Shown one piece after another: positions 1-7,557 of a DNA stretch of 20,239 nucleotides. Position 1 is the first letter of the stretch; each line of letters starts with the position of its first letter. This stretch comes from UBA6902 sp964393845 (GTDB lineage: Bacteria; Nitrospirota; Thermodesulfovibrionia; UBA6902), in assembly GCA_964393845.1 (NCBI GenBank), contig CAYMUX010000064.1, positions 1 through 20,239 of the forward strand, given 5' to 3'. The position numbers were made by a program, and so were the translations under genes. A model generated the notes under the pieces. The model saw only the letters and a list, made by a program, of their open reading frames with translations. It ran no database searches and had not been told where the DNA came from.

Positions 1-44
1 AGTTGAGACGGTTTGAGATGTTTTGATGTATGGGTATGTTGTGC

Positions 45-68
45 AGGGGCGTAGCCTGCTACGCCCCT
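45..68. repeat. REP-like palindrome, copy A
   Basis: Two perfect 10-base arms (AGGGGCGTAG and CTACGCCCCT) surround a 4-base loop, CCTG. The outer bases match the palindrome at 248-271: both begin GCAGGGGC and end GCCCCTAC. Only the core differs. Shared ends with variable cores are typical of dispersed intergenic palindromic repeats. No gene overlaps it. Confidence 0.7.
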
Positions 69-247
69 ACGCCTCTTCTGAATAGTTTGCAGCGCCCTCA
101 TTTTTTCTCCTAAACCAATACACCACCTTGACATATGGACCATTGTGTGATATTTAGTAAGTTATTCCACGAATAAAGATATGCGAGATAGATGCCTCTT
201 GTTGCGGATATCAGGGTTAGAGACAGGACATAAATGGCAACAGTAGC

Positions 248-271
248 AGGGGCATGGCGCGCCATGCCCCT
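248..271. repeat. REP-like palindrome, copy B
   Basis: A perfect 24-base palindrome with no loop; the left arm is AGGGGCATGGCG. It lies 14 bases past the stop of the minus-strand propeller gene. It has the same outer bases as the repeat at 45-68. It could help end or protect the propeller transcript, but no T-run follows on the minus strand, so it is not a standard intrinsic terminator. Confidence 0.7.
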
Positions 272-284
272 ACCTGAGAACCGT

Positions 285-1544
285 CTAATCAAAATACTTT
301 TCTGTTACTTCAAATATGTTGTAATAACCGTTGAGCACCTGTCCCTGTGATTTCCACTTCTTGTCGGGCTCTGTCGTATCTATCTTTTTCTTCACTTCGA
401 GTTTATTCATGTCAACGACATACACTGCGTCGTCTTCTCTGTTGGCCACAAAGGCCTTCTTCCCGTCTTTTGTAAAGGTGACGAAACCAACGTGTTTCCC
501 CTGTCCAACGGTTATTTCCTTTATCACCTCATGTTTTTTTGCATCGATAAAGGTCACTACATTGCCGCCGTATTGCGTTGTCACAACGTATTTGCCGTCA
601 GGACTCATGTAAGGATGACCGTCGCCTTTCCCGCCGGTATTGAAATGGGCCACCTGCTGCTTTGTTACGGCGTCGAATACATTCACGCTGGTGCCGTTAA
701 AGTCCGGGCCGGGCCCCCTGTTAAGCAGGTAGAAGTATTTGCCGTCAAGTGTGAACGCTCCGTGATGCGCCTCGCTTGCCTCACCGGGGCTTAATATCAT
801 GCAGAAGCTTCCTTCCGGAACAACTTCCGGGCCCGCAGAAAGGGCCTTGGAAAATTCATACACATTCACCTTGGCACATCCCGTGATTTTACCCGTTAAA
901 TCCTCTTCTCCTTCAACGATGACCCACAATTCCTTATTGTCGGGACTTACAACGAAATAGTGGGGATTGCCGTCAAGCTGTAGTCTTGCAGCTTCCTTGC
1001 CTTCTGCCGCGTCAATTATATGGACGGTATTATCCCCATTATTTTGAGTAATGAAGTATTTACTGTCTCTCGTCCAGACATTATGGGCGGACATATCTCC
1101 TTTATGTGCGTGGCTCTTGACGTCGATTCTCACGGTATGCTTTACGGTATTGCTGTATGTATCAATGATCGCAATAACAAGCTTCCCCATTTCACAATTT
1201 AAATGGTTTACCCCCACAAACTTACCGTCAGGGCTTACAAGCCCGTGTTTAGGCTTAGGGCCGGTGGGGAGGTTTTTGATTAGGGTGCGCTTCGGCACAT
1301 CAATAATTGAAACCGAATAGTGTCCCAAAAAACTGTTGCTCACATAAAGCGTTTTCCCATCCGGCGTTATTGATCCGAGAGCACCACCAACACCTCCTGT
1401 GGAGACCTTTCCTGTAACTTCTTCCTTTGCTTCATCAATGAATAAAACATTGCCGTCTCCCCTTAAGGCTATGGTTGTCCCGGCCATCGCTGCACCTGCG
1501 TAAAAGATAATAAAACATAACAATAAACTATATGCCCTTTTCAT
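285..1544 (-). CDS. secreted YVTN/YncE-type beta-propeller protein
   Basis: Predicted periplasmic or exported beta-propeller of 419 residues. Residues 1-21 are a signal peptide (KR, then a hydrophobic stretch ending AMA-G). About seven blade repeats follow, each with a TPDGK or SPDGK turn: near residues 60, 104, 159, 200, 266, 314 and 359. Most blades carry a histidine a few residues before that turn (H100, H154, H195, H260/H261, H310, H351), so histidines may line one face of the central channel. There is no CxxCH motif, so no covalent haem. The family is used for binding, metal or cofactor chemistry, or surface display; the substrate cannot be read here. The start is supported by TAGGAGGG eight bases upstream. 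It lies downstream of the FmdE-like gene on the same strand, but 326 bases separate them, so they probably have separate promoters. Confidence 0.85.
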   Translation of the reverse strand: MKRAYSLLLCFIIFYAGAAMAGTTIALRGDGNVLFIDEAKEEVTGKVSTGGVGGALGSITPDGKTLYVSNSFLGHYSVSIIDVPKRTLIKNLPTGPKPKHGLVSPDGKFVGVNHLNCEMGKLVIAIIDTYSNTVKHTVRIDVKSHAHKGDMSAHNVWTRDSKYFITQNNGDNTVHIIDAAEGKEAARLQLDGNPHYFVVSPDNKELWVIVEGEEDLTGKITGCAKVNVYEFSKALSAGPEVVPEGSFCMILSPGEASEAHHGAFTLDGKYFYLLNRGPGPDFNGTSVNVFDAVTKQQVAHFNTGGKGDGHPYMSPDGKYVVTTQYGGNVVTFIDAKKHEVIKEITVGQGKHVGFVTFTKDGKKAFVANREDDAVYVVDMNKLEVKKKIDTTEPDKKWKSQGQVLNGYYNIFEVTEKYFD

Positions 1545-1870
1545 ATTTCTAACCCTCCTATGATGCTTTTTAATATATTAAGAAATTCTAAAGTAATAAT
1601 TGCTATGTTCCCTCCTTTCCAAAATGGCTGACTACAGGTTAATTTGAATCAATGTGACAAAATCAGCGCCAATCTATCCATCAATAACTCCTCAATGAAT
1701 TAATACGCAATAATTTGCTCGCTGTCAATTTAAATTTTGTTAAATGGTTATTAAAGATGATTATAAATATAAACTTTTTACTTCATAATATTTCAAACCA
1801 GGGGAGGTTGATCGCTTCAATAGCCGTGTTGTTGGCGGGTCATGGGGTCGGGGTCAGTGGCCGGACAGTT
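1545..1870. other. intergenic stretch between propeller and FmdE-like gene
   Basis: No credible gene. It must hold the propeller gene's promoter. On the minus strand, 1671-1656 reads TGGCGC-N5-TTGTC. This has the -24 GG and correct spacing of a sigma-54 promoter, but GT instead of GC at -12, so it is only a weak candidate. A G-rich stretch around 1835-1860 (repeated GGGTC) lies just past the FmdE-like stop codon. I see no hairpin with a T-run. Confidence 0.4.
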
Positions 1871-2458
1871 CTACGTCTTATAATAAGCTCCATTAGCACA
1901 TGCTTTACATAATAGCTTTCCGTCTATTGTGACATCTCTTTTGTCCTGGACATATTCCCCGCATTTATTACATTTGATCCGGCGGAGCGGTCTTCCGGGC
2001 ATGTCCTCTTCGGGTATTCTGACTTCAACTTCTTTCCATTCAAAAAGCTCTTCGTCCGGCATTATCTTGTAGGCTTCAAGCTGGCATTTATATTTATCTT
2101 CAATTTCCGGGAAGTAATTCTTGGCCTTATCTTTGGATTCCTCTTTTGCGATTATTCTGACCGCGTTTCCTGTTTCAAGATTTACAAAAGTAGCTGCCAT
2201 CTTTCCAAAATCAAGAAACTTTAATGACCGCTTGCCGAGACTGCAGCCTGTAACAGACTGGATCGCATCGGTGGCGCAGCGGTCTATTTCCACATAAACT
2301 ATGAGCTTTTTGCGGTCTTTGTCTTTCGGATTAACTATGCCTGTTAATTTAAGACCGAGCATGCTCATTCTGACTCCCAGCACCTGTCCGGGGCAGAGGT
2401 GGCCGTGTGTCCTGACTGATTCTTCGAGCAGTTTTTCAAAATCTATAATGTTTGACAT
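1871..2458 (-). CDS. FmdE-family protein with C-terminal zinc ribbon
   Basis: A cytoplasmic protein of 195 residues related to the FmdE/FwdE family, named from formylmethanofuran dehydrogenase operons but widespread in anaerobes without that enzyme. The N-terminal domain has the family signature HGHLCPG (residues 18-24) and conserved cysteines in DRCATDAIQSVTGCSLGK (C61, C72). The C-terminus has CNKC (C163/C166) and CKAC (C184/C187), forming a four-cysteine zinc site. The exact function is unknown; a role in metal or molybdenum-enzyme metabolism is proposed for relatives and would suit the molybdoenzyme at 18373, but that link is inference. It is divergent from the kinase at 2667, with 208 bases shared for both promoters. 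Its ribosome-binding site is weak. Confidence 0.88.
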   Translation of the reverse strand: MSNIIDFEKLLEESVRTHGHLCPGQVLGVRMSMLGLKLTGIVNPKDKDRKKLIVYVEIDRCATDAIQSVTGCSLGKRSLKFLDFGKMAATFVNLETGNAVRIIAKEESKDKAKNYFPEIEDKYKCQLEAYKIMPDEELFEWKEVEVRIPEEDMPGRPLRRIKCNKCGEYVQDKRDVTIDGKLLCKACANGAYYKT

Positions 2459-2601
2459 ACGGATACTTTCAATATTTTATTTTCACGGAATGACACATGC
2501 AGGAAGTTCTTTCCTGCTTCCGTGTTATCAAATCTACAATCTTTGCAACAGGCCTGTCAATAAAAGCATTAAGAAATATCTTTTATTATCCTCAGTGACA
2601 A

Positions 2602-2610
2602 TGATATAAT
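2602..2610 (+). promoter_or_regulatory. extended -10 promoter for kinase 1
   Basis: TGATATAAT is an extended -10 element (TGn plus a perfect TATAAT). The hexamer 17 bases upstream does not match TTGACA, as is common for extended -10 promoters. The start would fall near 2617, about 50 bases before the kinase start codon. Confidence 0.45.
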
Positions 2611-2666
2611 TATTTTCGAAGGTAGAAGATTAAACGGGCCTCAAATATTCGTTTCCGGTCGATTAC

Positions 2667-4088
2667 ATGAAACTCAGGAAATTCTTCAACAGTATTGCCT
2701 TTCGTATATCTGTTGCCATCGCATTCGTAATCGCTGCTACAACTATAACCGTAGGTGAGATCATACTGAAAGAAGAAAGAAAAACGCTGGAGCTTGAACT
2801 CATCAGCAAAGGACGGTATCTTGCCGAACTGTTATCTCACAATGTAAGGGGGCCGCTTCTCAATAATGATCGTAAAGCAGTATTGTCTATCATAGAAGGC
2901 ACAATAATAAGCAGGGAAAGTATTGTAGTGTATGCGGATGTCTATGATAAAAAAGACAGTATGATTGCCGTTGCATATAAGGACCAAAGACACAGCTCGA
3001 TGCTGCTGCCCTTTAATCTTGACAGATCATTGAAGGACATAGAAATCAAAGAAGATACAGTCCTGCCGATCTATCATTTAAGAGTGCCTGTCAGGGGGGA
3101 CAATCTTGAAACCGCGGGATTCTTAAGATTGTGCATAACAAAGGAGGCTTTCAATAGAACACTTGTAAGCGCCAGGCGAAACATATATCTTATCGGTGCT
3201 GCTATTATCTTCATAGGAATAATGCTGGGGCTTATGGCGGCAAGAAATATTCTCAAGCCGATCCTTATTCTCAATGAAGGCGTCAAGCAGGTTGGAGAGG
3301 GCGAGCTTGGAGTTGAAGTGCCGGTGATAGGCATGGGTGAAATAAAAGAGTTGGCGGGGTCTTTTAATAAAATGTCAGTGAAACTTAAAGAGCTGGTTGA
3401 CGCCATAAGATCCGCACAGAAGAATCTCGTGCGCACAGAGAAGCTTTATGCGATTGGTGAATTTTCTGCAGGCGTGGCGCATGAGATCAGAAATCCGCTT
3501 ACGTCGATCAAGATGCTTTTTCAGACAGTGAAGAGCAGGAAGGAAACAATGTCCCAGCAAGACATTGAGGTGATCGAAAAAGAGATAAACAGGATCGACC
3601 GGATAATACAGTCGTTCCTGGCTTTTGCAAGACCGGAGAAAATAGAAATGAGCGAAGTAAATATTAAAAATGTGCTGGACGATGTTATTACCATTACAAA
3701 ACCCAAGATGAGCCAGTGCGAGATAAAGCTTCAACAGACCCTCCCGCCGGAATTGCCCAATATCCACGGGAATTTTGATGCCCTGAAACAGGTTTTCCTG
3801 AATCTGGTCCTTAATGCCATCCAGGCTATGGACAAAAACGGCGGCACACTCGGCATTGAAGCCCTTACCGCTGATGGCGCCCTTTCCATTATAATCAAAG
3901 ATACGGGCATGGGCATCCCTGATAAATATTTAAAGAAGGTTTTTGATCCGTTTTTTACAACGAAAAAAGACGGTACAGGTATGGGACTGGCCCTTACACA
4001 CAACATAGTGAATGACCACTCCGGTTCCATTGATATAGAATCGGTCCCCGGCAAGGGGACCAGTGTAAAGGTGGAATTTCCGATATGA
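2667..4088 (+). CDS. membrane sensor histidine kinase, system 1
   Basis: A 473-residue NtrB/ZraS-like histidine kinase. Membrane helix 1 (about 13-33) and helix 2 (about 173-193) bracket a periplasmic sensor region of about 140 residues that I cannot assign to a named ligand-binding family. A HAMP linker follows (about 193-245). The HisKA domain has phospho-acceptor H272 in AHEIRNP. The ATPase domain shows the N box (N383), G1 box (DTGMGIP, D412), F box (FDPFF) and G2 box (GTGMGLAL). It should phosphorylate the regulator at 4085, whose start overlaps its stop by four bases (ATGA), so the two are translationally coupled. It is clearly homologous along its full length to the kinase at 12541, including the sensor region. 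Unlike that one, it has no binding-protein gene beside it. Confidence 0.95.
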   Translation: MKLRKFFNSIAFRISVAIAFVIAATTITVGEIILKEERKTLELELISKGRYLAELLSHNVRGPLLNNDRKAVLSIIEGTIISRESIVVYADVYDKKDSMIAVAYKDQRHSSMLLPFNLDRSLKDIEIKEDTVLPIYHLRVPVRGDNLETAGFLRLCITKEAFNRTLVSARRNIYLIGAAIIFIGIMLGLMAARNILKPILILNEGVKQVGEGELGVEVPVIGMGEIKELAGSFNKMSVKLKELVDAIRSAQKNLVRTEKLYAIGEFSAGVAHEIRNPLTSIKMLFQTVKSRKETMSQQDIEVIEKEINRIDRIIQSFLAFARPEKIEMSEVNIKNVLDDVITITKPKMSQCEIKLQQTLPPELPNIHGNFDALKQVFLNLVLNAIQAMDKNGGTLGIEALTADGALSIIIKDTGMGIPDKYLKKVFDPFFTTKKDGTGMGLALTHNIVNDHSGSIDIESVPGKGTSVKVEFPI

Positions 4089-5488
4089 ACACGCTCCTTG
4101 TTGTCGATGACGAAGAATCCGTAAGATACTCATTTAAGAGGATGTTCGAAAATGAGTACAGGGTATTGACTGCTGAAGACGGTTGTTCCGCGATCGGTAT
4201 TCTCGACAACTCTGATAACGGAATTGATGTAGTATGCCTTGATATCAGGATGCCCGGCCTGAGTGGTATCGATGTCCTGAAGGCAATAAAGGCAAGGATG
4301 AGAAACCTCCCGGTCATTATAATGACCGCGTTCAGCGATTCTGATACGGCAATTGAGGCCATGAAGGAGGGGGCCTTTGATTATCTTACAAAACCCTTCG
4401 AGTACGACCAGCTGACAGAAGTTATAAAACGAGCGATCTCTTCGGCAAGACTTCAGCATGAGGCCTTTTATGGCGAAATGAAACCTATCAAGGATGGCGG
4501 GGACACAATTGTCGGGAAGAGCCGGTTGATGCTTAACGTATTTAAAATGATCGGTCAGGCCGCAGGTTCTGATGTGCCGGTGCTGATAAGCGGGGAGAGC
4601 GGTGTCGGCAAGGAGATAGTGGCGAGGGCGATCTATAATTACAGTAAAAGAAAAGGCGGGCCTTTTCTGGCCGTTAATTGCGCGGCACTGCCTGAAGGCA
4701 TTGTTGAAAGCGAGTTGTTCGGCTCTGAGAAAGGGGCATTCACAGGAGCGGAAAAAAGGAGGATCGGCAGATTTGAACAGTGCGATAAGGGTACCATCTT
4801 TCTTGATGAGATCGGCGACATGCCTCATTCAACCCAGGGTAAATTGCTCAGGGTTTTGCAGGATGGGAGTTTTGAGCGGGTCGGCAGTAACACTACAATA
4901 AGGACAGATGTGAGGGTGATCGCGGCGAGCAATAAGAACCTTCATGAGGAAGTAGAGCAAGGCAGGTTCAGGGAAGACCTCTTTCACCGGCTTAATGTCT
5001 TTTCAATACATGTAAGCCCTCTGAGAGAAAGAAAAGAAGACATCCCGCTGCTTTCGGAATATTTTATTTCAAGGACCTTCAGAGAGAATGACAAGAAGAT
5101 CAAAGGGATATCACCTGAGGCAATGAACATCCTGACATCATACAGCTGGCCCGGCAATGTGAGAGAGCTGGAAAATGTCATTAGAAGGGCCGTGGTTGTC
5201 GCAAACAGCGATATTATTGATGTCCATGATATTAATCTGAATTCCGACCCGTACAAAAAGGACCTGCTGGAGCTTTCCGGAGTGATCAATGATTTAATGG
5301 ACACGGCGGTAGCGGAAAAAACCACTGACGGCATATTCCGGTGTGTTGTCACAAAGACGGAGAGGACCCTGATTGAGAAGGCCCTCAACATAACAAAAGG
5401 AAATCAGGTGCATGCATCCGAACTCCTCGGCATTACAAGAGTGACCCTGAGAAAGAAGATGCAGGAATATAATATCCCCTCTGTATAG
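4085..5488 (+). CDS. NtrC-family sigma-54 response regulator, system 1
   Basis: A 467-residue sigma-54 activator. The receiver domain (1-120) has the acidic pair D8/D9, phospho-acceptor D53 in LDIRMP, the conserved T81 and K103. The AAA+ domain (about 140-375) has Walker A GESGVGKE (170-177), the sigma-54-contacting loop GAFTGA (217-222), Walker B TIFLDE (237-242) and the WPGNVRELEN motif. A Fis-type helix-turn-helix closes the protein (about 425-465, ASELLGITRVTLRKKMQEY). All catalytic residues are intact. It probably activates the -24/-12 promoter at 5710, about 220 bases past its stop codon. A palindrome spans its last codon and stop (5483-5497). The regulator at 13962 is a close paralogue. 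Confidence 0.97.
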   Translation: MNTLLVVDDEESVRYSFKRMFENEYRVLTAEDGCSAIGILDNSDNGIDVVCLDIRMPGLSGIDVLKAIKARMRNLPVIIMTAFSDSDTAIEAMKEGAFDYLTKPFEYDQLTEVIKRAISSARLQHEAFYGEMKPIKDGGDTIVGKSRLMLNVFKMIGQAAGSDVPVLISGESGVGKEIVARAIYNYSKRKGGPFLAVNCAALPEGIVESELFGSEKGAFTGAEKRRIGRFEQCDKGTIFLDEIGDMPHSTQGKLLRVLQDGSFERVGSNTTIRTDVRVIAASNKNLHEEVEQGRFREDLFHRLNVFSIHVSPLRERKEDIPLLSEYFISRTFRENDKKIKGISPEAMNILTSYSWPGNVRELENVIRRAVVVANSDIIDVHDINLNSDPYKKDLLELSGVINDLMDTAVAEKTTDGIFRCVVTKTERTLIEKALNITKGNQVHASELLGITRVTLRKKMQEYNIPSV

Positions 5489-5517
5489 AGAATATACATC
5501 GCGATCATTCTCTATAC
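5483..5517. promoter_or_regulatory. palindrome at regulator 1 stop; candidate enhancer site
   Basis: GTATA-GAGAA-TATAC (5483-5497) is a perfect 5-5-5 palindrome covering the last codon and stop of the regulator gene. The longer arm GTATAGAGAAT repeats in inverted form as ATTCTCTATAC at 5507-5517. No T-run follows, so it is a poor terminator. It lies about 245 bases upstream of the start expected from the sigma-54 promoter, within enhancer range. The paralogous gene has a matching palindrome in the same register (15357-15371). Confidence 0.45.
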
Positions 5518-5709
5518 AACTTATCTTCATCGATTAATCATTGACTCATCATAGATTTATTTTGCCTCCCCTTCATAAATTGATCATTTAACAAAAAGCG
5601 TAAAATGGCCTTACAGTCCGATTACGTGTCCTGTTAAATGTGCTATAAATTTTACAAGTAGAAGCCCATTAATTTATTCAAATCACTTCCAATCCAATGC
5701 AGACAACCT

Positions 5710-5725
5710 TGGCATACAATATGCA
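5710..5725 (+). promoter_or_regulatory. sigma-54 (-24/-12) promoter
   Basis: TGGCAT-ACAAT-ATGCA matches the consensus TGGCAC-N5-TTGCA with the invariant GG and GC at exact spacing. Transcription would start near 5736, giving a leader of about 72 bases to the small cysteine-rich gene. It sits directly behind a sigma-54-dependent regulator gene, which supports it. Confidence 0.8.
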
Positions 5726-5807
5726 AATTCATAGGTAGTAAGCCAGTCAATAAAAGAATTCTTAACTACAATAGAACGACATTTTTAAAAAGAAAGGAGG
5801 GGCAACA

Positions 5808-6044
5808 ATGAGATTAGAAATTAATGACAATGTATTAAATAATACGACCAGGTGCAGAAAGGATTTTGCATGCCTGTCCGGGACCGGACAATGTCTCTGT
5901 AAGCTTACTTACTGTTTTAGTGGAAAGAGCTACTTTATTGAGCCGGAAGGTAATCTGTTATGTAATTATAAAGTGTCTTTTTCAGGCTCTGTTCTATGCG
6001 GTTGCCCCACAAGGAAGGAGATATACAACCGTTACAGGATTTGA
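5808..6044 (+). CDS. small cysteine-rich protein, sigma-54 controlled
   Basis: A 78-residue protein with eight cysteines (C16, C22, C29, C31, C36, C52, C64, C66), including CLC and CGC pairs. It has no signal peptide or membrane segment. I do not recognise the family. The spacing suggests iron-sulfur or zinc binding, or redox-sensitive thiols, but no standard motif is present. It is credible as a gene because a strong ribosome-binding site (GGAGGGG) precedes the ATG, a consensus sigma-54 promoter lies about 100 bases upstream, and a strong intrinsic terminator follows at 6065. It is therefore a monocistronic unit and the likely main output of system 1. Confidence 0.75.
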   Translation: MRLEINDNVLNNTTRCRKDFACLSGTGQCLCKLTYCFSGKSYFIEPEGNLLCNYKVSFSGSVLCGCPTRKEIYNRYRI

Positions 6045-6064
6045 TTGATATAAATGGATTATTC

Positions 6065-6123
6065 GGCCATGATATTTGTCCCTTTGAGCCCGGGACCCAC
6101 ACAAAATATCTTGGCCTTTTTTT
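6065..6123 (+). terminator. intrinsic terminator after the cysteine-rich gene
   Basis: A long hairpin has outer arms starting GGCCATGATATTT (6065) and ending AAAATATCTTGGCC (6116), with an inner GTCCC/GGGAC stem, followed by seven T residues. Its right arm and T-run recur almost unchanged at 11605-11628. Confidence 0.85.
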
Positions 6124-6128
6124 ATTGT
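6105..6128. repeat. 24-base direct repeat, left copy
   Basis: Identical over 24 bases to 11605-11628. It spans the terminator right arm (AATATCTTGGCC), T7 and ATTGT. Weaker similarity continues to about 6145. The two copies bracket the accessory genes. Confidence 0.75.
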
Positions 6129-6140
6129 TATAGTTAAGAT

Positions 6141-6173
6141 AATAAATTGCATGTCATCTGTATGCAATTTATT
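6141..6173. repeat. perfect inverted repeat, 12-base arms
   Basis: AATAAATTGCAT and ATGCAATTTATT form perfect 12-base arms around a 9-base loop. The stem is AT-rich and lies 18 bases past the terminator T-run. It may be an operator, the end of a small element, or part of a bidirectional termination region. Confidence 0.6.
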
Positions 6174-6577
6174 AAAGAAATCAGGTTTTGAGAAACGCAA
6201 GCGGGGAAGTCATCATATATTCAGGAAGGAAGGCTTTAGGGAATGTAATGCATAAGAGTTCGGTGATCCCATCCCTGATCCAAAGGGACACCGTTTAATG
6301 TTTGCGTAAATTCTTTCTTTATTGAATTACAAATGAAAAGATCCTTTTCCTTTGCAACGCTCTCCGTTATTTCGAGCTAAGAGAGAAATCTTTTCTTATG
6401 CTGACAGTTGACGGCTGATTGCTGAAGGCTTAAGGCTGAAAATAGATTTTCTTATAGTATGAGCTATAATATGCGGCATGGAAGGGCTTCCGGGATTTCT
6501 TTACGCACAACGGGGGCCAATACCGTTTCGTGAAATGTTTCCGAGCTGTTACACTTTTGCACTGTGCTTGCGAGGTT

Positions 6578-6610
6578 GTTGGATGAGAGGGGGGATTGAG
6601 TTGAGTGAAA
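6578..6610. repeat. direct repeat flanking the TcmP/DUF5131 cassette, left copy
   Basis: Starts GTTGGATGAGAGGGGG, then continues with similar sequence through AGTTG and TGAAA. Over about 32 aligned bases there are three mismatches and one gap compared with 8289-8320. The two copies are 1.7 kb apart and bracket the two-gene cassette. Confidence 0.55.
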
Positions 6611-6732
6611 TGTGTGGAGTGAAAGAAGGAAAACCATGTGCCTTCCCCCCCACTTGCTAAGAATAAATAGTTCTTGTCTTTAATGGACCTATCGTATTAT
6701 CATTATTGAATTTATGGATAATGGGGGACTCG

Positions 6733-7557
6733 ATGAGATTTGACGAAATAGGATACTGGTCAGAGGTTAAGCTTGATATCGTTAAGGAATATGCCGCAGC
6801 ATACTCAAAAATTCTTTCGGCTCAGAAGTCCCCTCCGCTTCATCATATCTATATAGATGCTTTCGCCGGGTCAGGCATACACATTTCCAAAAGCACTGGT
6901 GAGTATGTTCAGGGCAGTCCCATGAATGCGCTTTTGATAAGGCCTCCTTTCAAAGAATATCACCTGATCGATTTCGATAGCGAGAAAGTCGATTCATTAC
7001 GTGACATCGCAGCCGACTATCACAATGTCACTGTATACGAAGGCGACTGTAACAAGCTATTACTGGGAAAAGTTTTCCCGCGTGCAAAGTTTGTGAATTT
7101 CAAAAGAGCCCTTTGCATGCTTGATCCCTATGGCTTACACTTGAATTGGGAAGTCATGCATACGGCTGGTCAGATAAAAAGCGTTGAGATATTTCTGAAC
7201 TTCCCTGTCATGGATATGAATATGAACGTTCTGTGGAATGATCCGGGAAAGGTAGACCCCCAGCAGGCTGCGCGTATGACTGCGTTCTGGGGCGATGAAT
7301 CCTGGCGTAAGGCTGCGTACAACACATCGGGGAATCTCTTTGGTATGGAGGAAAAGACAGATAACGATACTGTAGCAGAGGCGTTCAGGCAGAGATTAAG
7401 AAAAGTAGCCGGATTCTCATATGTTCCCGAACCGATACCCATGCGAAACGAGAAAGGTGCTACAGTATATTATCTCTTCTTCGCTTCTCAGAATTCGAAA
7501 GGCGAAGAAATAGTAAGTTATATTTTCAATAAATATCGTAACAGAGGAGTCTCATAA
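6733..7557 (+). CDS. tcmP: three-Cys-motif partner protein, predicted methyltransferase fold
   Basis: Matches by eye the three-Cys-motif partner family (TcmP), whose members sit beside a DUF5131/Gp37 protein, as here. A Rossmann methyltransferase-like layout is visible: DAFAGSG resembles SAM motif I, LIDFD is the acidic strand end, GDCN follows, and LDPYGL resembles motif IV of N6-adenine methyltransferases. Catalysis is inferred, not established. The reading frame is open from a TTG at 6706, with ATGs at 6721 and 6733. I chose 6733 because GGGGGA lies just upstream and family members usually begin near RFDEIGYWSE. This gives 274 residues. The stop overlaps the next start (TAATG), so the pair is coupled. 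Confidence 0.82.
   Translation: MRFDEIGYWSEVKLDIVKEYAAAYSKILSAQKSPPLHHIYIDAFAGSGIHISKSTGEYVQGSPMNALLIRPPFKEYHLIDFDSEKVDSLRDIAADYHNVTVYEGDCNKLLLGKVFPRAKFVNFKRALCMLDPYGLHLNWEVMHTAGQIKSVEIFLNFPVMDMNMNVLWNDPGKVDPQQAARMTAFWGDESWRKAAYNTSGNLFGMEEKTDNDTVAEAFRQRLRKVAGFSYVPEPIPMRNEKGATVYYLFFASQNSKGEEIVSYIFNKYRNRGVS

Larger units (their letters stand above)
6124..6732. other. non-coding stretch at the left of the accessory island
   Basis: About 600 bases with no gene I can support. It holds a perfect 12-base inverted repeat (6141-6152 with 6162-6173), a CGGTG/CACCG hairpin with an inner CCC/GGG pair (6261-6293), nested arms GAAAAGAT/ATCTTTTC with inner CTCTC/GAGAG (about 6338-6398), degenerate GCTGA-rich short repeats (about 6402-6440), and one copy of a direct repeat (6578-6610) that recurs after the DUF5131 gene. 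The structured pieces could be transcribed, but I match them to no known RNA family. Confidence 0.5.

Noticed and set aside
128..156. TTGACA-N17-TATTTA on the plus strand
   Set aside because: The -10 box matches only three of six positions and no plus-strand gene follows; it would only give antisense RNA to the propeller gene.
110..292. 60-residue open frame on the minus strand before the propeller stop
   Set aside because: It overlaps the palindromic repeat and the end of the propeller gene, has no ribosome-binding site, and resembles no protein I know.
2540..2560. Minus-strand TGACAG-N5-TTGCA, a sigma-54-like site before the FmdE-like gene
   Set aside because: It lacks the invariant -24 G, so it is too weak to call.
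3074..3767. Long minus-strand frames opposite the kinase and regulator genes
   Set aside because: They mirror strongly conserved plus-strand genes and lack start signals and recognisable domains; the same holds for those opposite system 2 and the cytochrome.
2553..5757. GTCAATAAAAG shared between 2555 and 5746
   Set aside because: Only 11 identical bases, AT-rich, in different positions relative to the two promoters. Chance is likely.
6478..6660. 60-residue plus-strand frame with several cysteines before TcmP
   Set aside because: No ribosome-binding site, odd composition, and it runs through the direct repeat at 6578. Probably non-coding.
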